The notes under the pieces are model-generated. The model worked only from the letters and a program-made list of their open reading frames with translations. It searched no databases and was not told the DNA's origin. Made by a program: the position numbers and the translations under genes. Positions 17,142 to 26,224 of a stretch of 55,814 nt of DNA are shown in pieces; within the stretch, counting starts at the first letter, position 1; every line of letters starts with the position of its first letter. The stretch comes from Streptomyces chilikensis (lineage in GTDB: Bacteria; Actinomycetota; Actinomycetes; Streptomycetales; Streptomycetaceae). The stretch is from positions 4,169,917-4,225,730 of the forward strand of contig NZ_LWCC02000005.1 in the NCBI RefSeq assembly GCF_001642695.1, given 5' to 3'.

Positions 17142-18876
17142 GGAGACGCCCCGCCCGCCGGCGATGCGGCGCGCCGAGTACGCCGATCTGTTCGGCCCCA
17201 CCACCGGCGACCGGATCCGGCTCGCCGACACCGACCTGTTGGTGGAGATCGAGGAGGACCGCTGCGGAGGCCCTGGCCGGGCCGGGGACGAGGCGGTCTT
17301 CGGCGGCGGCAAGGTGATCCGCGAGTCGATGGGCCAGTCCCGGGCCACCCGGGCCGAGGGCGCCCCCGACACCGTCGTCACCGGCGCGGTGATCCTCGAC
17401 CACTGGGGGATCGTCAAGGCGGACGTCGGCATCCGGGACGGCAGGATCACCGGGATCGGCAAGGCCGGCAACCCGGACACCATGGACGGCGTCCACCCCG
17501 ACCTGGTGATCGGACCGGAGACCGAGATCATCGCGGGCAACGGCAGGATCCTCACCGCCGGGGCGGTCGACGCGCACGTCCACTTCATCTGCCCGCAGAT
17601 CGCCGACGAGGCGCTGGCCTCCGGCGTCACCACCCTCGTCGGCGGCGGCACCGGACCCGCCGAGGGCTCCAAGGCCACCACCGTCACCCCGGGGCCGTGG
17701 CACCTGGCCCGGATGCTGGAGGCGATGGAGGCGTACCCGCTCAACATCGGCCTGCTGGGCAAGGGCAACACCGTCTCCCACGAGGCGATGCTCTCCCAGA
17801 TCCGCGGCGGCGCCGTCGGCCTCAAGCTCCACGAGGACTGGGGGTCCACCCCGGCGGCCGTCGACGCCGCGCTCACCGTCGCCGACCGCACCGGCATCCA
17901 GGTCGCCATCCACACCGACACCCTCAACGAGGCCGGATTCGTCGGCGACACCCTCGCCGCGATCGGCGGCCGGGGCATCCACGCCTACCACACCGAGGGC
18001 GCGGGCGGCGGGCACGCACCGGACATCATGACCGTGGTCTCGCAGCCCAACGTGCTGCCCAGCTCCACCAACCCGACCCGGCCGTTCACCGTCAACACCG
18101 CCGAGGAACACCTCGACATGCTGATGGTCTGCCACCACCTCAACCCGGCCGTCCCCGAGGACCTCGCCTTCGCCGAGTCACGGATCCGGCCCTCCACCAT
18201 CGGCGCCGAGGACGTCCTGCACGACCTGGGCGCCATCTCGATCATCTCCTCCGACTCCCAGGCGATGGGCCGGGCCGGGGAGGTGATCCTGCGGACCTGG
18301 CAGACCGCCCACGTCATGAAGCGGCGGCGCGGCCCCCTGCCCGGGGACGGGCGCGCCGACAACCTGCGGGCCCGCCGCTACGTCGCCAAGTACACGATCA
18401 ACCCGGCCGTGGCGCAGGGACTCTCGCGCGAGGTCGGCTCGGTGGAGAGCGGCAAGCTCGCCGACCTGGTGCTCTGGGAACCGGCGTTCTTCGGCGTCAA
18501 GCCCCTTCTGGTCGTCAAGGGCGGGCAGATCGCCTACGCGCAGATGGGCGACGCGAACGCGTCCATCCCCACGCCCCAGCCGGTGCTGCCCCGCCCGATG
18601 TACGGGGCCTCCGGGCGTGCCCCGGCCGCCAACTCGGTCAACTTCGTGGCCCCGGCCGCCCTCGAGGACGGCCTGCCCGACCGCCTGGGGCTCGGCAAGC
18701 GGTGGGCCGCCATCGAGTCGACGCGCGGCGTCACCAAGGCCGACATGCGGCAGAACGACGCCCGGCCGGACGTCCGGATCGACCCCGACAGCTTCGCCGT
18801 GCACATCGACGGCGACCTGGTCGAGGCCACACCGGCCGCCGAACTGCCCATGGCCCAGCGTTACTTCCTCTTCTGA
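17134..18876 (+). CDS. ureC: Urease subunit alpha
   Basis: A 580-residue catalytic subunit. All active-site elements are present: nickel-binding His pair in VDAHVHF (near residue 148), the lysine that is carbamylated in LKLHEDWG, His in [11 protein letters not shown], His in [11 protein letters not shown], the catalytic flap His in MVCHHLNP and the Asp in [10 protein letters not shown] short insertion (CGGPGRAG, near 45-52) is found before FGGGKVIR. The enzyme looks fully functional, in contrast to the damaged ureD downstream. Confidence 0.97.
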   Translation: MPEETPRPPAMRRAEYADLFGPTTGDRIRLADTDLLVEIEEDRCGGPGRAGDEAVFGGGKVIRESMGQSRATRAEGAPDTVVTGAVILDHWGIVKADVGIRDGRITGIGKAGNPDTMDGVHPDLVIGPETEIIAGNGRILTAGAVDAHVHFICPQIADEALASGVTTLVGGGTGPAEGSKATTVTPGPWHLARMLEAMEAYPLNIGLLGKGNTVSHEAMLSQIRGGAVGLKLHEDWGSTPAAVDAALTVADRTGIQVAIHTDTLNEAGFVGDTLAAIGGRGIHAYHTEGAGGGHAPDIMTVVSQPNVLPSSTNPTRPFTVNTAEEHLDMLMVCHHLNPAVPEDLAFAESRIRPSTIGAEDVLHDLGAISIISSDSQAMGRAGEVILRTWQTAHVMKRRRGPLPGDGRADNLRARRYVAKYTINPAVAQGLSREVGSVESGKLADLVLWEPAFFGVKPLLVVKGGQIAYAQMGDANASIPTPQPVLPRPMYGASGRAPAANSVNFVAPAALEDGLPDRLGLGKRWAAIESTRGVTKADMRQNDARPDVRIDPDSFAVHIDGDLVEATPAAELPMAQRYFLF

Positions 18877-18889
18877 GCCGGTGCCGCCG

Positions 18890-19564
18890 ATGACCCGCGC
18901 CGCGCTGCTGCTGCTGGCCGACGGCCGCTTCCCCGCCGGAGGGCACGCCCACTCCGGCGGGGCCGAGGCCGCGGTCCGGGCGGGCAGGATCACCGACGCC
19001 GCCTCGCTGGAGGAGTTCTGCCGGGGCCGGCTGCACACCTCCGGCCTGGTGGCCGCGTCGCTCGCCGCGGCGGCGGCGCTCGGCGCGGACCCCGGGGAAC
19101 TCGACGCCGCCGCCGACGCCCGCACCCCGTCCCCGGCCCTGCGCGCCGCCGCCCGCAGGCTCGGGCGACAGCTCCTGCGGGCCGGCCGCGCGACCTGGCC
19201 GTGCGGCGAACTCGACCTGCTGGCGCGGCGGTTCCCCAAGGGCGTCCACCAGCCGGTGGTGCTCGGCGCCGTCGCCCGGGCCGCCGGGCTGGAGCCGTCG
19301 GACGCCGCCCACTGCGCCGCCTACGAGAGCGTGGGCGGCCCCGCCACCGCCACCGTCCGGCTGCTGGGCCTGGACCCGTTCGACGCCACCGGGGTGCTGG
19401 CGCGCCTCGCCCCGGCGACGGACCGGGTCGCCGCCCGCGCCGTGCGGGCGGCCCGCGAGGCGCTGACCGAGGGCGTGGACGCCCTCCCCGCCGCCTCCGC
19501 GCCCCTGCTGGAGATCTCGGCCGAGGCCCACGCCGCCGGCGCCGGCCGCCTGTTCGCCACCTGA
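18890..19564 (+). CDS. ureF: Urease accessory protein UreF
   Basis: A 224-residue maturation factor that with UreD/H and UreG loads nickel into apo-urease. Recognisable blocks are [18 protein letters not shown] at the N-terminus and [16 protein letters not shown] in the middle. I chose ATG 18890, 13 bp after the ureC stop; an in-frame GTG at 18881 is an alternative. The protein is rich in Ala and Arg like its neighbours. Confidence 0.93.
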   Translation: MTRAALLLLADGRFPAGGHAHSGGAEAAVRAGRITDAASLEEFCRGRLHTSGLVAASLAAAAALGADPGELDAAADARTPSPALRAAARRLGRQLLRAGRATWPCGELDLLARRFPKGVHQPVVLGAVARAAGLEPSDAAHCAAYESVGGPATATVRLLGLDPFDATGVLARLAPATDRVAARAVRAAREALTEGVDALPAASAPLLEISAEAHAAGAGRLFAT

Positions 19565-19601
19565 CGCCCCGCCGCCCGCCCCCGCAGAAGGAGCCCCGCC
19601 C

Positions 19602-20288
19602 ATGCACCTGCGTCACCCCCACGACGGCCCCGGCCACGGGTCGGCCGCCGGCGCGGCCGCCCGCCGCCCCGACGGGACGCGGCGCGCGCTGCGCCTCGGG
19701 CTCGGCGGCCCCGTCGGCTCGGGCAAGACCGCCACCGTGGCCGCCCTCTGCCGCGAACTGCGGTCCGAGCTGTCGCTGGCCGTCGTCACCAACGACATCT
19801 ACACCCGGGAGGACGCCGAGTTCCTCCTGCGCGAGGCGGTCCTGCCGCCGGAGCGGATCACCGCCGTGGAGACCGGCGCGTGCCCGCACACCGCGATCCG
19901 CGACGACATCTCCGCCAACCTCGAGGCGGTGGAGGAGCTGGAGGACGCGGTCGGGCCGCTGGACCTGATCCTGGTCGAGTCCGGCGGCGACAACCTCACC
20001 GCCACCTTCTCCCGGGGACTGGTGGACGCCCAGATCTTCGTGATCGACGTGGCGGGCGGCGACGACATCCCGCGCAAGGGCGGCCCCGGCGTCACCACCG
20101 CGGACCTGCTGGTCGTCAACAAGACCGACCTGGCCCCCCACGTGGGCTCCGACCTGTCCCGGATGGCCGCCGACGCCAAGGCGCAGCGGGGCCCGCTGCC
20201 GGTGGTGTTCCAGTCCCTGCGGGAGGAGGCCGGGGTCGCCCCGGTCGCCGCCTGGGTGCGGGAGCGGCTGGCCGCGTGGCGGGCGTGA
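19602..20288 (+). CDS. ureG: Urease accessory GTPase UreG
   Basis: A 228-residue SIMIBI-class GTPase that supplies energy and nickel during urease activation. The P-loop [12 protein letters not shown] lies near residues 39-50, followed by [15 protein letters not shown] and the metal-binding CPHTAIRDD (Cys-Pro-His). The first 18 residues carry several His ([13 protein letters not shown]), a common nickel-holding extension. GAAGGAG lies upstream of the ATG. Its TGA overlaps the GTG start of ureD by four bases. Confidence 0.96.
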   Translation: MHLRHPHDGPGHGSAAGAAARRPDGTRRALRLGLGGPVGSGKTATVAALCRELRSELSLAVVTNDIYTREDAEFLLREAVLPPERITAVETGACPHTAIRDDISANLEAVEELEDAVGPLDLILVESGGDNLTATFSRGLVDAQIFVIDVAGGDDIPRKGGPGVTTADLLVVNKTDLAPHVGSDLSRMAADAKAQRGPLPVVFQSLREEAGVAPVAAWVRERLAAWRA

Positions 20289-22378
20289 CCACGGCCGTGG
20301 GCGGCACCGCCGGGGTCCGCGCGCACGCCCGGATCGAGGCGCGGCCCGACGGGCGCGGCTCCACCGCCCTGCCGGTGCTGGCAGGCGAGGGACCGCTCGC
20401 CCTGCGGCGGACCCGCGGCAGCACGGCGGGCGAGGCACGGGTGACGGTCGTGGGCGCCATGAGCGGGCCGCTGGGCGGCGACCGGTTCCTGCTGGAGGCG
20501 GACGTCGCCGCCCACGCCCGGCTGCGCGTCGGCTCGGCCGCCGCCACGATCGCCCTGCCCGGCCAGGGGAAGGACCCCGCGCGCCACGAGACCCGGCTGC
20601 GGGTCGCCGCCGACGCGGCGCTGCGCTGGGAGCCCGAGCCGCTGATCTCGGTCCGCGGGAGCGACCTCGAGGTCCGCACCCGCGCCGAGGTCGCGGAGGG
20701 CGGCCGGCTGCTGCTCCGGGAGGAACAGGTGCTGGGCCGCCACGGCGAGCCGTCCGGCTCGCTCACCTCACGGCTGACGCTCCGCGTGGGCGGACGGCTC
20801 GTCCTCGACCAGGAGCTGGCCTGCGGCCCCGGCGCGCCCGGCGGCTGGGACGGGCCCGCCGTGCTGGGGGGCCACCGCGCTGTCGGCCAGCTGCTGCTGG
20901 TGCGCCCCGAGTTCGCCACGCGTCCCCCCGAGCCGCGCCCGGGCGGACGGGACGGCGTCCCGGGTCCGCCGCCCGGCGCCGCCGGCCCGGCCGCCGCCTC
21001 AGGGACGGGCCGGCCGGCGCGCGGTGGTGAGCACCCGCTCGAGGGCCGACAACGCCCCGCGCAGCTGGTCCTCGGTGATGGTCAGCGGCGGGGCGATGCG
21101 GAGGGTGGACCCGTGGGTGTCCTTCACCAGGACGCCCTCCGCGAGGAGCCGCTCGCCCACCTCGCGGCCCGTGCCCAGCGCGGGGTCGACGTCGACGCCC
21201 GCCCACAGGCCCCGCGTGCGGAAGCCCAGCACGCCGCGCCCCACCAGCGGCGCGAGGCCGTCCCGCAGCACGATGCCCAGCTCGGCCGCCCGCCGCTGGT
21301 ACTCCCCGGTCTCCAGCAGCCCCACCACCGCGGAGCCGACCGCCGCCGCCAGCGGATTGCCGCCGAACGTCGAGCCGTGCGTCCCCGGTCCCAGCACGCC
21401 CAGCACGTCCCGCCGCCCCACCACCGCGGACACCGGGACGATGCCGCCGCCCAGCGCCTTGCCCAGCAGCACCAGGTCGGGCGTGACGTCCTCCAGGTCC
21501 ACGGCCAGCGTGGACCCCGTCCGGCCCAGCCCGGACTGGATCTCGTCGGCGACGAACAGGCACCCGGCCCGCCGGGTGATCTCCCGGACGGCCGTCAGGT
21601 AACCGTCGTCCGGGACGATCACCCCCGCCTCGCCCTGCACCGGCTCCAGCAGCACCGCCGCCGTGGTCGCGTCCATGGCCGCCTCCAGGGCGGGCAGGTC
21701 GTTGTACGGCACGATCCGGAACCCCGGCGCGAACGGCCCGAAGCCGGCCCGCGCCGTCCCGTCCGTGGAGAAGCCCACGATCGTCGTCGTCCGCCCGTGG
21801 AAGTTGTCGGCGGCCACCACGATCGTCGCCTGCCCGTCGGGCACGCCCTTGACCTCGTAGGCCCACTTGCGGGCCACCTTGACCGCGCTCTCCACGGCCT
21901 CGGCCCCGGTGTTCATGGGCAGCACCATCTCCTGCCCGGTCAGCGCGGCCAGCCGCTCGGCGAAGCCGGCCAGCCGGTCGTTGTGGAAGGCGCGCGAGGT
22001 CAGCGTGAGACGGTCGAGCTGGCGGTGGGCGGCCTCCACCAGCACCGGGTGGCGGTGGCCGAAGTTGAGGGCGGAGTAGCCGGCCAGCAGGTCGAGGTAG
22101 CGGCGGCCCTCCACGTCCTCCACCCAGGCGCCCTCCGCCCGCGCCACCACCACCGGCAGCGGACGGTAGTTGGGCGCGAGGACGGCCTCCTCGGCGCGGA
22201 TCAGGCCGGCGGAGTCCCGGGAACCCCCGGGGAAGCCGCCGGAGGCGGCACGGTCGGGGCCACCGGAATGGCCGGAGGGAACGGTCGGTGCGGTCATGCG
22301 CGGACCTCCAGGGTGCAGCACTTGATGCCCCCGCCTGCCTTGCGGAACTCCGACAGGTCGACGGGGACCGGGACGTAG
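20285..22378 (+). CDS. ureD: UreD-type urease accessory protein, C-terminus lost, frame runs into rocD
   Basis: The GTG at 20285 overlaps the ureG stop (GTGA). Residues 1 to about 212 are clearly Ure[48 protein letters not shown] and [17 protein letters not shown]. After about 20930 the sequence no longer resembles UreD; the usual last 35 or so residues (around a PLAGPA motif) are not found in any frame, and there is no in-frame stop until TAG at 22376-22378, 1.4 kb into the opposite strand of rocD. Either a deletion joined ureD to rocD and removed its end, or the assembly has an error. The authentic product probably ends near 20930-21000 in function; the long frame is what the sequence shows. 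UreD scaffolds UreF/UreG binding, so urease maturation may be impaired. Confidence 0.7.
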   Translation: MTTAVGGTAGVRAHARIEARPDGRGSTALPVLAGEGPLALRRTRGSTAGEARVTVVGAMSGPLGGDRFLLEADVAAHARLRVGSAAATIALPGQGKDPARHETRLRVAADAALRWEPEPLISVRGSDLEVRTRAEVAEGGRLLLREEQVLGRHGEPSGSLTSRLTLRVGGRLVLDQELACGPGAPGGWDGPAVLGGHRAVGQLLLVRPEFATRPPEPRPGGRDGVPGPPPGAAGPAAASGTGRPARGGEHPLEGRQRPAQLVLGDGQRRGDAEGGPVGVLHQDALREEPLAHLAARAQRGVDVDARPQAPRAEAQHAAPHQRREAVPQHDAQLGRPPLVLPGLQQPHHRGADRRRQRIAAERRAVRPRSQHAQHVPPPHHRGHRDDAAAQRLAQQHQVGRDVLQVHGQRGPRPAQPGLDLVGDEQAPGPPGDLPDGRQVTVVRDDHPRLALHRLQQHRRRGRVHGRLQGGQVVVRHDPEPRRERPEAGPRRPVRGEAHDRRRPPVEVVGGHHDRRLPVGHALDLVGPLAGHLDRALHGLGPGVHGQHHLLPGQRGQPLGEAGQPVVVEGARGQRETVELAVGGLHQHRVAVAEVEGGVAGQQVEVAAALHVLHPGALRPRHHHRQRTVVGREDGLLGADQAGGVPGTPGEAAGGGTVGATGMAGGNGRCGHARTSRVQHLMPPPALRNSDRSTGTGT
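20999..22297 (-). CDS. rocD: Ornithine aminotransferase
   Basis: A 432-residue class III PLP aminotransferase that converts ornithine and 2-oxoglutarate into glutamate-5-semialdehyde and glutamate. Motifs include the PLP-binding [14 protein letters not shown] and the Schiff-base lysine in [15 protein letters not shown]. The ATG at 22297 overlaps the stop of the upstream DDAH-like gene (ATGA), so the pair is an operon. The first 25 residues after the start are a variable linker. Convergent with the urease operon, whose last frame overlaps it entirely on the other strand. Confidence 0.95.
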   Translation of the reverse strand: MTAPTVPSGHSGGPDRAASGGFPGGSRDSAGLIRAEEAVLAPNYRPLPVVVARAEGAWVEDVEGRRYLDLLAGYSALNFGHRHPVLVEAAHRQLDRLTLTSRAFHNDRLAGFAERLAALTGQEMVLPMNTGAEAVESAVKVARKWAYEVKGVPDGQATIVVAADNFHGRTTTIVGFSTDGTARAGFGPFAPGFRIVPYNDLPALEAAMDATTAAVLLEPVQGEAGVIVPDDGYLTAVREITRRAGCLFVADEIQSGLGRTGSTLAVDLEDVTPDLVLLGKALGGGIVPVSAVVGRRDVLGVLGPGTHGSTFGGNPLAAAVGSAVVGLLETGEYQRRAAELGIVLRDGLAPLVGRGVLGFRTRGLWAGVDVDPALGTGREVGERLLAEGVLVKDTHGSTLRIAPPLTITEDQLRGALSALERVLTTARRPARP

Positions 22379-23106
22379 CCGCGGCGCGCCAGTTCCTCGG
22401 TCAGCGCCACCGCTCCGGGGGCGATGAACACATGGCGTCCGTCCGAGACGGAGTTCAGGCCGAAGGCCAGCGCGTCACCCAGCGTGGCGATCACCGCGTG
22501 GGGGAAGAGCCGCTCCAGGACCGCGCGGCTCTCGGGCGCGAAGGCGTCCGGGTAGTAGGCGACGTTCTCGTCGTCGAGGGCGAACAACGCGGTGTCCAGG
22601 TGGTAGAAGAACGGGTTCACCAGCCGGAGCCCCACGACCGGGACCCCGAAGTGCTCCTGCGCCTCCCGGTGCGCCTCGGGCGTGGTGCGGAAGCCCGTTC
22701 CGGCCAGCACCCGCCCGCCCACCGGCACGAGATCGCCCTCGCCCTCGCAGACCGCCCGGGCCCGCCGCACCGGGACGCCGGCCTCCTTGAGCCACAACTC
22801 GTAGTGGTCCGACTCGTCCCGCCGCTCCGCGGCGTGGAAGAGCGACCCCAGCGCGCGGCCGCCCAGCACCAGCGCGGCGTTGGCCGCGAAGACCATGTCG
22901 GGCAGCCCCGGCACCGGCGGAAGCGTCTCGACCACATGACCGTGCGCCCGGTAGGCGGCGGCCAGCGCCTCCCACTGCCGGTGCGCGCGCCGGACGTCGA
23001 CCTCCTCGTCCGGGTGCATCCAGGGATTGATCGCGTAGGACACGTCGAAATGACGGGGCTCGCACAGCAGGAAGCGCCGACGCCGCGGCGAACGTCTCTC
23101 GGACAT
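22294..23106 (-). CDS. ddaH: DDAH-like guanidino-group hydrolase (amidinotransferase superfamily)
   Basis: A 270-residue pentein-fold enzyme. Key residues: Asp in LPDMVFAANAA, acidic GEGDL, catalytic His in FFYHLDTAL and nucleophile Cys in [10 protein letters not shown] (residues 263/264). Relatives hydrolyse dimethylarginine to citrulline, or arginine to ornithine plus ammonia (ArgZ-type arginine dihydrolase). Coupling to rocD by a four-base overlap suggests that its product is ornithine, making arginine dihydrolase or a related activity attractive (inference). No ribosome site is obvious before the ATG at 23106. Confidence 0.85.
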   Translation of the reverse strand: MSERRSPRRRRFLLCEPRHFDVSYAINPWMHPDEEVDVRRAHRQWEALAAAYRAHGHVVETLPPVPGLPDMVFAANAALVLGGRALGSLFHAAERRDESDHYELWLKEAGVPVRRARAVCEGEGDLVPVGGRVLAGTGFRTTPEAHREAQEHFGVPVVGLRLVNPFFYHLDTALFALDDENVAYYPDAFAPESRAVLERLFPHAVIATLGDALAFGLNSVSDGRHVFIAPGAVALTEELARRGYVPVPVDLSEFRKAGGGIKCCTLEVRA

Positions 23107-23238
23107 GCCCCTACGTTAGGAAGCGGGCAAAGCGCCGACAAGGGACCAAGCGGGGTGTTCCGTCGCGGATCGTGCCGATGCCGCCGCGGGTCCGTCCCGG
23201 CAGGCCAGGCAGACGTGTTCATACGTGCGAATACCTCC

Positions 23239-23244
23239 TAGACT
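23239..23244 (+). promoter_or_regulatory. -10 hexamer of the LytTR operon, likely leaderless
   Basis: TAGACT is followed by eight bases and the ATG at 23253, with no Shine-Dalgarno between. This geometry predicts transcription starting at or just before the start codon. Confidence 0.5.
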
Positions 23245-23252
23245 CCACCCTC

Positions 23253-24002
23253 ATGCTGCGCGCCCTCGCCGTCGACGACGAACGCCCCTCCCTGGGCGAA
23301 CTCCTCTACCTGCTGGACGCCGACCCCCGGATCGGCAGGGCCGAGGGCGCGTCGGACGCCACCGAGGCGCTGCGCCGCATCAACCGCGCCCTGGAGTCCG
23401 GCCCCGACGGCCCCGAGGCCATCGACGTGGTCTTCCTCGACATCCAGATGCCGGGCCTCGACGGCCTGGACCTGGCCCGCCTGCTGACCGGCTTCGCCAG
23501 CCCGCCCCTGGTCGTCTTCGTCACCGCGCACGAGGACTTCGCCGTGCGCGCCTTCGACCTCAAGGCGGTGGACTACGTCCTCAAGCCCGTCCGCCGGGAA
23601 CGGCTCGCCGAAGCCGTCCGCCGCGCCCACGAACTGCGCGCCGCCCGCATACCCGTGCACGAACCCGAGCCGGACGCCATCACCGTGGACCTCGGAGGCG
23701 TCCGCCGGCTGGTCCAGGTCGAGGACATCACCCACGTCGAGGCCCAGGGCGACTACGCCCGGCTGCACACCGCCGCCGGCAGCCACCTGGTCCGCGTCCC
23801 GCTCTCCACGCTGGAGGAGCGCTGGCGGCCGCACGGCTTCGTCCGCATCCACCGGCGCCACCTGGTCGCCCTCCGCCACATAGGCGAGCTCCGCCTCGCC
23901 GCCGGAACCGTGAGCGTCCTGGTCGGCGACGAGGAACTCCAGGTCAGCCGCCGTCACGCCCGCGAACTGCGCGACCTGCTGATGCGCCGCGGCGCCGCGT
24001 AG
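23253..24002 (+). CDS. LytTR-family response regulator
   Basis: A 249-residue regulator. Receiver domain at residues 1-125 with acidic pair near 8-10 (AVDDE), phosphoacceptor Asp63 in VVFLDIQMPG, Thr in VTAHED and Lys in DYVLKPVRR. The C-terminal LytTR DNA-binding domain covers about 145-245 (VEAQGDYARLHT, VRIHRRHLVAL). It opens an operon with a small membrane protein, an ActP-like symporter and its cognate LytS-type kinase, so it most likely switches on the symporter. The frame is open further upstream, but the ATG at 23253 starts the receiver fold and follows a good -10. Confidence 0.93.
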   Translation: MLRALAVDDERPSLGELLYLLDADPRIGRAEGASDATEALRRINRALESGPDGPEAIDVVFLDIQMPGLDGLDLARLLTGFASPPLVVFVTAHEDFAVRAFDLKAVDYVLKPVRRERLAEAVRRAHELRAARIPVHEPEPDAITVDLGGVRRLVQVEDITHVEAQGDYARLHTAAGSHLVRVPLSTLEERWRPHGFVRIHRRHLVALRHIGELRLAAGTVSVLVGDEELQVSRRHARELRDLLMRRGAA

Positions 24003-24015
24003 GAGGCCGCCGCCC

Positions 24016-24402
24016 ATGTCCCACGAACCAGGACAGACCGCGGAGCGGCCCGCCCGCGTGGTGGTCACCGGACCGCCCCGCCGCCACCACGGCCGCGGCC
24101 GCGGAGCCCCCTACCGGCCCCGCACCGAGATCCACGAACAGACCACCCTCGGCCACACCTACGTCCGCTCCCTGATGCGCACCCAGCTCCGCACCGCGCT
24201 GGCCGTCTTCGCCGTCCTCGCCGCGCTGGTCGCCCCGCTGCCGCTGCTCTTCGCCGCCGCGCCGCACGGCCGCGTCCTGGAGTGGGCGGTGCTCGGCTTC
24301 TGCCTCTACCCGCCGCTGGTGCTGCTCGCCCGGTGGCACGTGCGCCGCGCCGAACGCCACGAGCGGGACTTCGTGCGCCTCGTCGAGGACCAGGACCGCT
24401 GA
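24016..24402 (+). CDS. Small membrane protein, DUF485-like symporter partner
   Basis: A 128-residue protein with a basic, disordered N-terminus (about 45 residues, rich in Arg, Pro, His) and two predicted membrane helices near 58-80 and 88-108. It ends in a charged tail (RRAERHERDFVRLVED). The layout and its place directly before an ActP-like symporter match the YjcH/DUF485 proteins that accompany acetate permeases, although sequence similarity is weak by eye. It starts 13 bp after the regulator stop. The following gap is a 20-bp tandem array. Confidence 0.8.
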   Translation: MSHEPGQTAERPARVVVTGPPRRHHGRGRGAPYRPRTEIHEQTTLGHTYVRSLMRTQLRTALAVFAVLAALVAPLPLLFAAAPHGRVLEWAVLGFCLYPPLVLLARWHVRRAERHERDFVRLVEDQDR

Positions 24403-24510
24403 GCGGACACGCGAGGAACGAGAGCCGCGCGCGAGGGACGGGCGCCGCGCGGGACGAACGGGAGCTGCGCGCGATGAACGGGAGCCACACGGCATGAACG
24501 AGAGCCACGC
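24401..24510 (+). repeat. 20-bp degenerate tandem array, 5.5 units, up to the symporter start
   Basis: The interval reads as consecutive 20-base units starting at 24401, 24421, 24441, 24461 and 24481, plus a half unit at 24501. Consensus is GGAGCCGCGCGCGAGGAACG, and the G(A/G)ACG end recurs at exactly 20-base spacing (24416, 24436, 24456, 24476, 24496). Every unit carries a GGAG- or GAGC-like segment, and the last two each end in ATGAACG, so both the ribosome site and the start codon of the symporter have been copied. Confidence 0.85.
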
Positions 24511-26224
24511 CGTGGCCGCCGTCGCCCTGGTGGTGGTCGCCACCGCCCTGGTCGGCGCCTTCGGCCTGCGGGTCTCCCGCACCACCTCCGACTTCTACGT
24601 CGCCTCCCGCACCGTCGGCCCCCGGCTCAACGCGGCCGCCATCAGCGGCGAGTACCTCTCCGCCGCCTCCTTCCTGGGCATCGCCGGGCTGGTCCTCGTC
24701 CAGGGACCCGACATGCTCTGGTACCCGGTCGGCTACACCGCCGGATACCTGCTCCTGCTGATCTTCGTCGCCGCCCCGCTGCGCCGCTCCGGCGCCTACA
24801 CCCTGCCCGACTTCGCCGAGGCCCGGCTCGCCTCGCCCGGGGTGCGGAAGCTGGCGAGCGGCTTCGTGGTCGGGATCGGCTGGCTCTACCTGATGCCCCA
24901 GCTCCAGGGCGCCGGGCTCACCCTCAAGGTCCTCACCGGGGCGCCGGGCACGCTCGGCTCGGTGATCGTCGCGGTGGTGGTGGTCGCCAACGTCGCCGCC
25001 GGCGGAATGCGCTCCATCACCTTCGTCCAGGCCTTCCAGTACTGGCTCAAGCTGACCGCCCTGCTCGTCCCCGCCCTCTTCCTGGTCCTCGCCTGGCGGG
25101 GCGACGGCGCGCCCACCCGGGCGTTCGACGAACCCGCCGCCTTCCGCGAGCAGCGCACCGTGCGGGTGCAGGACACCGTGGAGATCCGCCTCGCCGGGCC
25201 CCTCGCCGTCACCGTCCACGGCCGCGTCGACGGACGCCCGTACGACGGCGACCGGATCTCCCTGACCGCCGGCGTCCACACGGTGGAGGCGGGCTCCCGG
25301 CTCCGCCTGCCGGCCGGAGCGCCCGTCCCGGCCGCCCGGGGCGCCGGCGACACCGCCCTCTCCGACAGCGCGTCCGCGCCCCAGGGCGAACGCCCGCTGC
25401 ACGCCACCTACGGCCTGATCATCGCCACCTTCCTCGGCACCATGGGCCTGCCCCACGTGGTCGTCCGCTTCTACACCAGCCCCAACGGGGTGGCCGCCCG
25501 CCGCACCACCGTCGTGGTCCTCGGCCTGATCGGCGCCTTCTACCTGCTGCCCCCGGTGTACGGGGCGCTCGCCCGGATGTACGCCCCCGAACTGGTCCTC
25601 ACCGGCAACACCGACGCCGCGGTGCTGCTGCTCCCGGACCGCATGATCGGCGGCGTCGGCGGCGACCTGCTGGGCGCCCTGGTGGCCGGCGGCGCCTTCG
25701 CCGCGTTCCTGTCCACCGCCTCCGGACTCACCGTCGCGCTCGCCGGGGTGATCGCCCAGGACGCGCTGCCCTCCCGCGGCATCCGCCACTTCCGGGTGGG
25801 CGCCGTCACCGCCATGGCCGTGCCGCTGGCCGCGAGCGTGCTGGCCGGGCGGCTGCCCATCGCCGACGCCGTCGGCCTCGCCTTCGCGGTGTCCGCCTCG
25901 TCCTTCTGCCCCCTGCTGGTGCTCGGCATCTGGTGGCGGCGGCTCACCCCGCCCGGCGCGGCCGCCGGCATGCTGGTCGGCGGGGGGTCCGCGCTCGCCG
26001 CCGTGTCGGTCACCCTCGTCGGCCCCCACCCGGCGACCGGCGTCCCCCACTCCCTGCTGGCCTGGCCCGCCCTGTGGTCCGTGCCGCTGGCCTTCCTCAC
26101 CATGATCCTGGTCTCCCTGGCCACCCCCGGCCGGGTGCCCCCGGACACCGACGCCGTCCTCGCCCGCTTCCACCTGCCCGAGGAGATCGGCGGCGGTCCG
26201 GGCCGGAAGGAGAACACGGCATGA
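24494..26224 (+). CDS. ActP-like sodium/solute (monocarboxylate) symporter
   Basis: A 576-residue SLC5-family permease with about 13 membrane segments. The N-terminal motif GEYLSAASFLGIAGL is typical of the cation/acetate symporter ActP, and TMGLPHVVVRFYTSP is the family motif in the middle. Between them (about residues 205-300) lies a long hydrophilic loop with beta-type repeats that is larger than in E. coli ActP. Likely substrates are acetate, pyruvate or similar acids; not decided by sequence. Start ATG 24494 (MNESHAV); ATG 24474 is a copy in the repeat array and is out of frame. The stop overlaps the kinase start (ATGA). Confidence 0.92.
   Translation: MNESHAVAAVALVVVATALVGAFGLRVSRTTSDFYVASRTVGPRLNAAAISGEYLSAASFLGIAGLVLVQGPDMLWYPVGYTAGYLLLLIFVAAPLRRSGAYTLPDFAEARLASPGVRKLASGFVVGIGWLYLMPQLQGAGLTLKVLTGAPGTLGSVIVAVVVVANVAAGGMRSITFVQAFQYWLKLTALLVPALFLVLAWRGDGAPTRAFDEPAAFREQRTVRVQDTVEIRLAGPLAVTVHGRVDGRPYDGDRISLTAGVHTVEAGSRLRLPAGAPVPAARGAGDTALSDSASAPQGERPLHATYGLIIATFLGTMGLPHVVVRFYTSPNGVAARRTTVVVLGLIGAFYLLPPVYGALARMYAPELVLTGNTDAAVLLLPDRMIGGVGGDLLGALVAGGAFAAFLSTASGLTVALAGVIAQDALPSRGIRHFRVGAVTAMAVPLAASVLAGRLPIADAVGLAFAVSASSFCPLLVLGIWWRRLTPPGAAAGMLVGGGSALAAVSVTLVGPHPATGVPHSLLAWPALWSVPLAFLTMILVSLATPGRVPPDTDAVLARFHLPEEIGGGPGRKENTA

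Noticed and set aside
20911-21030. Simple one-base frameshift as the cause of the missing ureD end
   Set aside because: Neither of the other two plus-strand frames encodes a UreD-like C-terminus, so a single indel alone cannot restore it.
24065-26173. A 702-codon minus-strand frame opposite the symporter
   Set aside because: Gly/His/Glu-rich low-complexity translation with no motif, lying antisense to an obvious transporter.
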